The translations under genes and the position numbers were made by a program. A DNA stretch of 64,000 nt from CAYWQB01 sp964460785 (GTDB taxonomy: Bacteria; Chlamydiota; Chlamydiia; Chlamydiales; CAYWQB01): the NCBI GenBank assembly GCA_964460785.1, contig CAYWQB010000004.1:209192-273191 (forward strand), in the 5' to 3' direction. The number at the start of each line of letters is the position of its first letter. The first letter of the stretch is position 1. Below the pieces are notes generated by a model. It ran no database searches and had not been told where the DNA came from. It saw only the letters and a list, made by a program, of their open reading frames with translations. Positions 7,737-14,458 of the stretch are shown here, in pieces.

Positions 7737-9770
7737 ATGGCACACCTTCCTGCGTCTTCTTACCGATTACAACTATCTCAATCTTTTACCTTAAAAGATG
7801 CAGAAAAAGCTCTTCCGTACTTACAGAGGCTTGGAATCGAAATGGTTTATACAAGTCCCTGCTTTGAGATAGTTGTAGGTAGCCAGAATCCTTATATGAT
7901 TACAAACCCTGCGAAGATCGCAAAAAGCTTGGGTGGAGAGGAGGCATTTACCTCTTTTTGTGTGAAGTGCCAAGAGTTGGGGCTCCAGCATATGATGGAT
8001 ATTGTTCCTAATCACATGGCAGCTCATCCTGAAAATCCTTGGTGGCAAGATGTATTAGAACATGGACAAAGCTCTCCCTATGCATCTTACTTTGATATCG
8101 ATTGGGAGGATGCTTCCAAGCATGGTGTGACAAGGCTTGATGCAAAGAACATTCATGGAACGATCAACTACCGGCGATTCTTCGATATTTGTGATATGGT
8201 GGGGTTGAATATTGAGCATGATAATGTCTTCCAGGCATACTTTCAGGCAATTGCAGGATATGTGAAAAATGGATGGGTGCAAGGGTTTCGCATTGATCAT
8301 ATCGATGGGCTTAAAAAGCCTAGGCACTTTTTAGATAAGGTAAAAGCCAGCTTCCCTCATGTTTTTCTTTATCTAGAAAAAATTCTTCAAGATGGAGAAT
8401 TGTTGCGTGAAGGATGGCCTGTAGAAGGGTGTGTGGGCTATGAGGTTCTTTACCTAATAGACCAAGTTCTTCTAGATGTAGAAGGGGAAAAGCCTCTAAC
8501 AGATCTCTATCAGCAGGTTCAGGAGGAGAGGTTTGTTGATCTACCTAAAATAAAAACAAACTATTTGCAAAAGTACCTATCTAGTGAAGTCGATCGGTTT
8601 AGCCGTTGGTTTGGTTGCTCTAAAGATGAGCTTTTAGTTTTTTTAAGTCACTTTCCTATTTATCGAACCTATATAGAAGAGGAGGGGGAGTTAGCAGAGG
8701 AAGATTGCCAGGCTATTCAGCAAGCTTCAAAACATTGTACAGGCTCTTTTTTCCCAGATGAGGTGGTTAAGCCTACTCATAGAAAGGCACTTATGAAGCT
8801 TCAGCAGATTTTACCTGCAGTGTTTGCTAAGGGATTTGAGGATACGTATAATTATCGTTACTTGCGCTTGACTTCTCTCAATGAGGTAGGAGGAAAACCT
8901 CAGAATTTTTCCATTACGAATGATTACTTTCACCAACGTGTGCAGCAGCTCTTTCAATCTTGGCCTTATACTATGCATGTGCTTTCTACCCATGATACGA
9001 AACGGTCCTTAGATGCACGCATGCGCCTTCATTGTCTTGCAGAAGACCCTGATTGTTTCAGAGAAAATCTCAGCCATTGGTATCAGTTGTTAGATCCATT
9101 TGAAAGTCCACGCATGATGTACTTCTTTCTTCAATCTCTTTTAGCAATTTCTGGAGAAAGGCAGGAAGAGAGAGTTTTGTCTTACATGGTAAAAGCCGCT
9201 CGAGAGGGAAAGTACTATAGTGATCACTTAACTCCAGACACAGCCTTTGAGAGGCGCCTTTGCACTTGGGTGCAAAAGGCCTTAAGGCACAAAGAGTTTA
9301 TGAAGCACTTTACTCTGTTTAAAGAGCAGTTAGCTGAGGCTGCAGAAAGAAAAAGTTTATCCGCCCTAGTCCTGCAGTTTGGTCTTCCAGGAGTGATGGA
9401 TCTCTACCAGGGAGAAGAGTTAACGGCAGCAAACTTAGTTGACCCAGATAATCGCCGCTCTGTAGATTTTGATCTGTGTTGTGAGCTGCTTCAAACAGCC
9501 CCTCCTAAGAAGATGGAGGTCATTTATGCAGGTTTGCACGCAAGAAGTCAGTACCGAAAGTTATTTCAAGAAGGGGAGTACAAACCTCTTCAAACAGGTG
9601 CAGACCAAGTAGGCTTTCGGAGAGAGCTCAATAAGCAAGCGGCTGTTGTTCTTGTAAATAAGTTTCACTTTAAAAAGAACAAGAGGCCCTTTCTAGAAGT
9701 GCCCTCTCATGCTAAAAGCTTACTTCCTGAGCCTAAGGGGGATTTTATTTTTTATCTCGAAGAGTCTTAA
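7737..9770 (+). CDS. treY: malto-oligosyltrehalose synthase TreY
   Basis: This 677-aa GH13 protein carries TreY-specific motifs: MDIVPNHMA, GFRIDHIDGL (catalytic Asp), EKILQDGELL with VEGCVGYEVL (catalytic Glu region; most TreYs have GTTGYD here), LSTHDTKRSLDAR, and DLYQGEELTAANLVDPDNRR. The enzyme turns the reducing-end alpha-1,4 bond of maltodextrin into an alpha-1,1 bond, and TreZ then releases trehalose. It is shorter than many TreYs (700-900 aa). The ATG at 7737 is the only good start. No treZ or glycogen-debranching gene is nearby, so the partner must lie elsewhere or be missing. Confidence 0.93.
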   Translation: MAHLPASSYRLQLSQSFTLKDAEKALPYLQRLGIEMVYTSPCFEIVVGSQNPYMITNPAKIAKSLGGEEAFTSFCVKCQELGLQHMMDIVPNHMAAHPENPWWQDVLEHGQSSPYASYFDIDWEDASKHGVTRLDAKNIHGTINYRRFFDICDMVGLNIEHDNVFQAYFQAIAGYVKNGWVQGFRIDHIDGLKKPRHFLDKVKASFPHVFLYLEKILQDGELLREGWPVEGCVGYEVLYLIDQVLLDVEGEKPLTDLYQQVQEERFVDLPKIKTNYLQKYLSSEVDRFSRWFGCSKDELLVFLSHFPIYRTYIEEEGELAEEDCQAIQQASKHCTGSFFPDEVVKPTHRKALMKLQQILPAVFAKGFEDTYNYRYLRLTSLNEVGGKPQNFSITNDYFHQRVQQLFQSWPYTMHVLSTHDTKRSLDARMRLHCLAEDPDCFRENLSHWYQLLDPFESPRMMYFFLQSLLAISGERQEERVLSYMVKAAREGKYYSDHLTPDTAFERRLCTWVQKALRHKEFMKHFTLFKEQLAEAAERKSLSALVLQFGLPGVMDLYQGEELTAANLVDPDNRRSVDFDLCCELLQTAPPKKMEVIYAGLHARSQYRKLFQEGEYKPLQTGADQVGFRRELNKQAAVVLVNKFHFKKNKRPFLEVPSHAKSLLPEPKGDFIFYLEES

Positions 9771-9885
9771 GAATTAATAATATATAGTAATTTTTTTAAA
9801 AAGGCTCTTCTGCAGCTTGACCCTTCATAGCACTTAGGAGTAACCTAAAGGTGTACAGGTGATTATGAGATAAGGGCTTTGAGGC

Positions 9886-11091
9886 GTGAAGCGAGTTGCA
9901 ATCATTGGAGGGGGCTTAGCTGGCCTTTCCGCGGCCTATCACTTAGAAAAGAATGGGCGTTATTCAATAGACCTATATGAGGCGAGTGGCCTTGTAGGAG
10001 GAGCTCTGAAAAGTCGGCAAAGAGCGGGCTTTTATCTTGATGAAGGGTTTCAAACATTTTTGGATAGCTATGAGGAAATGAGTCATTTTCCTTACCTACA
10101 AAAAATGGGGACCCAGCGATTTATGAGTTGTGTGCAGTATTGGCATGAGGGGCGCTTTTATAAAGTGGTCAACCCTCTAAAACATCCCTTTTTATTTGCT
10201 ACACTTGTTGGAAAGCAATTGCCTCACTTAAAGCCTGCAATGAAAGTATTACGTGCATTGATGACCAATAAGCACTTTGAAGGGAGAGAAGCAAAGTCAA
10301 TCGATAGTTTTCTGAATGAGGTTGGGGGTGGAGATCCATTCATCGAGCAGTTTTTAAAGCCTTTTCTTCGCGGAGTCTTTCAGGATCCAGGGCTTTGTAC
10401 TCACCCTTCTCTCTTACAAAATATTACTCCTTATTTTTTGCGAGGAGAGGCTCACATACCTGTAAGAGGGATGCAAGAGATTCCTATGCGCATGCGGCAG
10501 TCATTAAAATCGGTCAATATTTTTACAAACAATCAAATAGAAGGGGTTGATGGAGAAACTTTATGGTCTTCAAAGAGAGGGAAATTTTCTTATGACTTGA
10601 TTATCAATGCATGCGCCTTGCATCAAGTCACTCGTTTTTTTGATAGTTTGCCACAGGTAAAAATGTTGCCAACAGAGGTTCTTTACTTTGTGACAGATCG
10701 ACTTCCAGCAGGAAAGCGGCCCACCCTCAGTGTCTTTCCTCAAGGTTCAGGCTGCTTAAACCATCTCAGTATGTCTCGACAAAAAGGGAAAGTATTAATT
10801 TCTGCAACAGCTCTTGTCCCAGGAGTGACTGTCGGCCAGGTTGAAAAGTGTATTCGCTCATACTTCCCTAAAGTAGAGTCTTTAACATTTTTGTGTAAAA
10901 GCTATGTGAAAGAGTCTTTGCCTAGGCAAAGCCCTTCTGCTTTGAAAAATATTCAGCATGTCCACAATCAGCTGCAGGTTATTGAAAAAACCACCCCCAC
11001 TCTTTTTACTGTCCTGTATCAAAAATACTCCTCAATTAATGAAGCGCTTGCTTCAGGGAGAAAGGTGGCAGTGCGAGCTTTGGCTCGTTAA
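9886..11091 (+). CDS. FAD-dependent amine oxidase / protoporphyrinogen-oxidase-like oxidoreductase
   Basis: This 401-aa protein begins at a GTG with the dinucleotide-binding motif VAIIGGGLAGLSAAYHLE, followed by an acidic residue (Glu in DLYEAS) and the second motif VGGALKSRQRAGFYLDEGFQ, both typical of the flavin amine oxidase / phytoene desaturase / PPO superfamily. A central PxRGMQEIP segment (HIPVRGMQEIP) also fits. A C-terminal SSINEALASGRKVA segment matches the FAD-binding GWxxGAxxSG region only loosely. The substrate is unknown. It stands alone between treY and an unrelated gene, with a hairpin just downstream. Confidence 0.8.
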   Translation: MKRVAIIGGGLAGLSAAYHLEKNGRYSIDLYEASGLVGGALKSRQRAGFYLDEGFQTFLDSYEEMSHFPYLQKMGTQRFMSCVQYWHEGRFYKVVNPLKHPFLFATLVGKQLPHLKPAMKVLRALMTNKHFEGREAKSIDSFLNEVGGGDPFIEQFLKPFLRGVFQDPGLCTHPSLLQNITPYFLRGEAHIPVRGMQEIPMRMRQSLKSVNIFTNNQIEGVDGETLWSSKRGKFSYDLIINACALHQVTRFFDSLPQVKMLPTEVLYFVTDRLPAGKRPTLSVFPQGSGCLNHLSMSRQKGKVLISATALVPGVTVGQVEKCIRSYFPKVESLTFLCKSYVKESLPRQSPSALKNIQHVHNQLQVIEKTTPTLFTVLYQKYSSINEALASGRKVAVRALAR

Positions 11092-11122
11092 TCTTTTGAA
11101 AAGGAAAGAGTTAAGGGTTGAT

Positions 11123-11152
11123 AAAGTTAATATTGACTTCAACATTAACTTT
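11123..11152. promoter_or_regulatory. near-perfect inverted repeat between two genes
   Basis: AGTTAATATTGA at 11125-11136 pairs with TCAACATTAACT at 11139-11150 with one mismatch, and two more A-T pairs extend it outward. A short T-rich run (TTTTCT) follows, so it could be a weak AT-rich terminator for the FAD oxidoreductase gene. It also lies 40 bases before the next ATG and resembles other TTAAC palindromes upstream of effector-like genes here, so an operator is equally possible. Confidence 0.4.
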
Positions 11153-11192
11153 TTCTAAAGTTTTTTCCCTTTTTGCCAAACATAAGAAAAAA

Positions 11193-12482
11193 ATGTCTAT
11201 TTCCTCCTATAAAAGCCCCATCCCTCCTGTCTTCAATGCGCTCATTCGTGGAGAGTCCTATAAAAGCAAAGATCCGCACCTTACTGCTGAACTAAAGGTA
11301 AAGGGAAAGTCTATTGCTGATCGAGATTTCGATTGCCATGGAGAGGCTTTTACAGACCATGGTAAAGGGATGGCTTTAGTCATTTTAAATATGATGGCTC
11401 ATGCTAAAGATTTTTTGAAAGAGTGTGCGCAGTCTGATGATTTAGCTTCCCTAAGTTCAGATTTAGTCCAAAAATTTACAGCGATCTCAACACATGGCCC
11501 TAGAATTAATTATGAGAGAAAGGGCGTGGGAGCACTTGCCATTGAAGTTATAGGGAGAAGGTCTATACAAGACTTCGGCTCCATAACCTATATGGAAGTA
11601 AGAGTCAGAGCAAACTCGCAAAAAGTAAAAGACCTCGTCCAGTTCTTCTTTAGTGAAATGGCTCCTGTTTTACCGATTCTGACAGCTGCAGATACAGATG
11701 GATATGGAACAACGCTAGGAGAGGAGTATCTCCTCAAGCATATGCATGCTCCACGTTGGCAAGAAAGGAATGGAGAGTTTGTTGGCAAACACCTCTTTAT
11801 AGGGCAACTCGTTGTGAACCCTCAGCACAACCCTCTTGTATCTGTTTTAACTTCTGCAGTAGGAAGAAAGCCCACACCTTTAAAGTTAACAAATGGTGAT
11901 CTTTCCGTGACCTTGCTGAGAAGTAGCTTAAAAGCTTCTTCCAACCGCTATACAATTAGTGGTGAGGCAATGACACAAAAGGGAAAAGAGCTTTCAGAAG
12001 TGATGATGACTGTTTTTGATCACTCAGCTAGCTTTTTAAACAAATGCAGAAAAAATAAAGTTGCAGATCGAGTTTTTACCTGCCTGATTGAAAAACTGCC
12101 CTATGTAACAGAAAGGTCTCCAACTATAGATTGTATCGTTTCAGGAGAAGAGAAACTTTCTTTACATGTCAATGTAGAGAGGCATACAAGAGAGAATCGA
12201 TCAACATCAATCTTGTGGGTTCAAGTACAAGCAACAACAGGTCGTATTAAAGCGTTTGCTAATGACTTTTTTAATGAGATGGCACGGGCTCTTCCTCTCA
12301 TGGCGGGGATACAAGATAAAAGCCATCACTTGAAGGTTGGAGAAAAGTATACGCTTAAGCATATGCATGCAATGCGCTGGCAAGAAAGGAATGGAGAGTT
12401 TACTGGGAAGCACTTGTTTGTTGGCCAGCTTGTATGCAAGTCAGAGTCAGAATTTACTGAGTCTGCAGCGAAGGCTGGATAA
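11193..12482 (+). CDS. protein with internal domain duplication, unrecognised
   Basis: About 429 aa from the ATG at 11193. A TTG at 11118 is in frame but would place the inverted repeat inside the coding region. The protein is two copies of one ~200-aa domain. Each copy ends in nearly the same block: LLKHMHAPRWQERNGEF then GKHLFIGQLV (about residues 185-215), and LKHMHAMRWQERNGEF then GKHLFVGQLV (about 390-420). Each also has an upstream helix pair (FFSEMAPVLPIL and FFNEMARALPLM). The copies are diverged elsewhere. I do not recognise the domain. The conserved His, Trp, Arg and Glu cluster could be an active or binding site. The 3' end overlaps the converging gene by 29 bases. Confidence 0.72.
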   Translation: MSISSYKSPIPPVFNALIRGESYKSKDPHLTAELKVKGKSIADRDFDCHGEAFTDHGKGMALVILNMMAHAKDFLKECAQSDDLASLSSDLVQKFTAISTHGPRINYERKGVGALAIEVIGRRSIQDFGSITYMEVRVRANSQKVKDLVQFFFSEMAPVLPILTAADTDGYGTTLGEEYLLKHMHAPRWQERNGEFVGKHLFIGQLVVNPQHNPLVSVLTSAVGRKPTPLKLTNGDLSVTLLRSSLKASSNRYTISGEAMTQKGKELSEVMMTVFDHSASFLNKCRKNKVADRVFTCLIEKLPYVTERSPTIDCIVSGEEKLSLHVNVERHTRENRSTSILWVQVQATTGRIKAFANDFFNEMARALPLMAGIQDKSHHLKVGEKYTLKHMHAMRWQERNGEFTGKHLFVGQLVCKSESEFTESAAKAG

Positions 12483-13761
12483 TATGCTTCATGACCTTTT
12501 CTCGAGACCAAGTAATGGGTTTGAAGCTGCGTAGGATTTGAAGTCGTAGTTTATTTTCAAGCTGACGGCACTTTTTTTCTGTTAAATCTGCAAGAGCTTG
12601 TATTCTAGGGTTTTTCTTCCACCGTCTCTCTTTAAAAGAGTTTAGAGACATCAAGCAGCGAAAGTACTTTTCTTGGCGAAGATGTTTCCTTGTGGCTAGG
12701 TGATGCTCTGGTGTGGTTAGGTTTGCTGCGTAGCATACAGGTGTATACATCTGATGGTGCATATGAGGAGCTTTTTGTAATATTTTTAGCCGATCTTCTT
12801 CCGCAAGAGATTGGAGAGAGCTCAGGTCAAGCTCCGAGGGGTGAAGATAAACTTGTCCTCCCCCTTCTGTAATTATCTTTTGGTGCAATAGACTATACAA
12901 GCCATCAATTGTACATTTCCCATCAAACTCAAAAGTGATTACATGCATTAGAAACTTTGGATCAAGAAGCACACTTGCATCGATATTTTGAATTTCAATT
13001 TCAGAAAGAGCGTAATATTGGCCTTTAGCTTCGGCTTTTACTTTTGTTGATACGAAAGGGTTGACCTGTGGCTGACGACCCTTATTGAAAATACGCAAAT
13101 TGCACTTCTGGCTTTTAGGGTTCCTTGAGACTAATAAGCTAATAAAATGGTGTGCTGTTCCTGTTGGTAAGCAAAAGGCTCTCTCTCCATGTATCGTTTG
13201 ATAGCAAATTTTAGGTCTGGCTTTGGAGAAATCTTTAATAATAGACCCTATGTCTTGCTCAAGAAGGGATAGGAACTTTGCTTGATCAGAGCTTCCCCTA
13301 ACCAAAGCATCAACCTTAAAGGAAAGGTGAGCGAGTAATTTGCGATGTCTAAACAAGCTTTGGTAGTGAGGTGCTGAAGACCGAGGTAAATTCGAAAGAA
13401 AAGCATTGAGGCAGCGGAGGCGAGAACTAGAGAAAGAAGAGGTGTAATATCCGGTACCGGCCTTTGGGTAGGTATAGACAGGGGCTCCCTTAGGGATATG
13501 GCATAGATCTCTAAATGACTCTACCTTTTGTTTTAGGCTTTCTTTATTAAGGGATAGGGAGACCTGGGGTAAAGTTGTCCAATAGAGAGACCTTTCCGTT
13601 GAGTGTATGCCATGTAATAGTCTTTGTACAGATTGTTGGATGCGCGGGTCATTTTGCTCAGACCATGCAGTGGTGCCTTTGACATGAGGAATTTTAGAGG
13701 GACAAGTTGAGGTGGGGAGTTTCCTGTGTGGCTTAGAGCAGGGCAGTAAGACGATAGACAA
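12454..13761 (-). CDS. unrecognised 435-aa protein with a His/Cys hydrolase-like region
   Basis: The only available start is TTG at 13761; no in-frame ATG lies near the N-terminus. Residues about 215-250 contain GERAFCLPTGTAHHFISLLV and LRIFNKGRQP, which align with PGG...GHAIGLVF and LRVINRGEG in the 1394-aa protein encoded at 29883-34067. Downstream, QMYTPVCYAANL puts a Gln six residues before a Cys. The order His, Asn/Asp, Gln, Cys is that of the CE-clan cysteine peptidases (Ulp1/YopJ), so a divergent peptidase is possible but unproven. The N-terminus is basic and proline-rich. Confidence 0.65.
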   Translation of the reverse strand: MSIVLLPCSKPHRKLPTSTCPSKIPHVKGTTAWSEQNDPRIQQSVQRLLHGIHSTERSLYWTTLPQVSLSLNKESLKQKVESFRDLCHIPKGAPVYTYPKAGTGYYTSSFSSSRLRCLNAFLSNLPRSSAPHYQSLFRHRKLLAHLSFKVDALVRGSSDQAKFLSLLEQDIGSIIKDFSKARPKICYQTIHGERAFCLPTGTAHHFISLLVSRNPKSQKCNLRIFNKGRQPQVNPFVSTKVKAEAKGQYYALSEIEIQNIDASVLLDPKFLMHVITFEFDGKCTIDGLYSLLHQKIITEGGGQVYLHPSELDLSSLQSLAEEDRLKILQKAPHMHHQMYTPVCYAANLTTPEHHLATRKHLRQEKYFRCLMSLNSFKERRWKKNPRIQALADLTEKKCRQLENKLRLQILRSFKPITWSREKVMKHIIQPSLQTQ

Positions 13762-13818
13762 GGCTGAAAATCTCTCTTTTAGAGCAAAAATATTATTTTA
13801 AGGAATGGTAAAATTTAA

Positions 13819-14388
13819 ATGAATATAAAAGAGATTATTGATCACATAGAGACCATGCTGTCTTCTCAAGAAAGGATTACTTTGGGGATTTCAGGGTTTG
13901 GAGGGGCCGGAAAAACAACCCTAGCAAAGAAGTTGTGTCAGCATTTCTTCTTAAGAGATGAGCAGGTTCTTCACCTTGATCACCTGTATAGCCACAACCC
14001 AAATGGTCCAGGCATTCTAGATCAAGTCGATTGGAACCTTCTGGAAGAGATTTTAAAGCAAGCAAGCCATGGAGAGCGGTTAGTTTATCAAGGAAGAGGC
14101 TTTCTCAAAGAGCCTATCTTTATTGATGAAAAGTGGCCAAACCTACTGATTGTTGAAGGTATTCGCTTACTACAGCCCAAACTAATGAAGTTCTTTGACT
14201 GCTCAATATGGATCGATTGCCCACATTCACTAGCTGTGAAAAGAGCAAAGCGGCGAGATCGTAGCCAGGGAGAGAGTGAAGAAGTCATTGCCCGGTGGGA
14301 TACTGACTGGGGCCCCAAGGATCTAGAGTATGATCAGCTTTTTCAGCCAGCTAAGCTTGCAAGTATAATTTATTCCTCATCCTCCTGA
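13819..14388 (+). CDS. uridine kinase-like P-loop kinase
   Basis: This 189-aa protein has a Walker A motif in GISGFGGAGKTTLAKKL (residues ~22-38), VLHLDHLYS in the position of the uridine-kinase Walker B/substrate segment, LLIVEGIRLL, and a lid-like RAKRRDRSQGES. This is the layout of the uridine kinase / phosphoribulokinase / pantothenate kinase group. It probably phosphorylates a nucleoside or similar small molecule in the cytosol. Length suits a compact family member. It is divergent from the unrecognised minus-strand gene next to it and stands alone. Confidence 0.82.
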   Translation: MNIKEIIDHIETMLSSQERITLGISGFGGAGKTTLAKKLCQHFFLRDEQVLHLDHLYSHNPNGPGILDQVDWNLLEEILKQASHGERLVYQGRGFLKEPIFIDEKWPNLLIVEGIRLLQPKLMKFFDCSIWIDCPHSLAVKRAKRRDRSQGESEEVIARWDTDWGPKDLEYDQLFQPAKLASIIYSSSS

Positions 14389-14430
14389 AAAACCAACAAG
14401 TACTTATCTAATCAGCCAAAGTTCCGATAG

Positions 14431-14447
14431 AGATCTTAGGAAGATCT
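14431..14447 (+). promoter_or_regulatory. small perfect hairpin in an mRNA leader
   Basis: AGATCTT and AAGATCT pair perfectly around an AGG loop, ending 11 bases before the ATG of the C58-type protease gene and just before its ribosome site (GTAGGGG). It could affect translation initiation. Its short stem makes this uncertain. Confidence 0.3.
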
Positions 14448-14458
14448 AAAGTAGGGGA

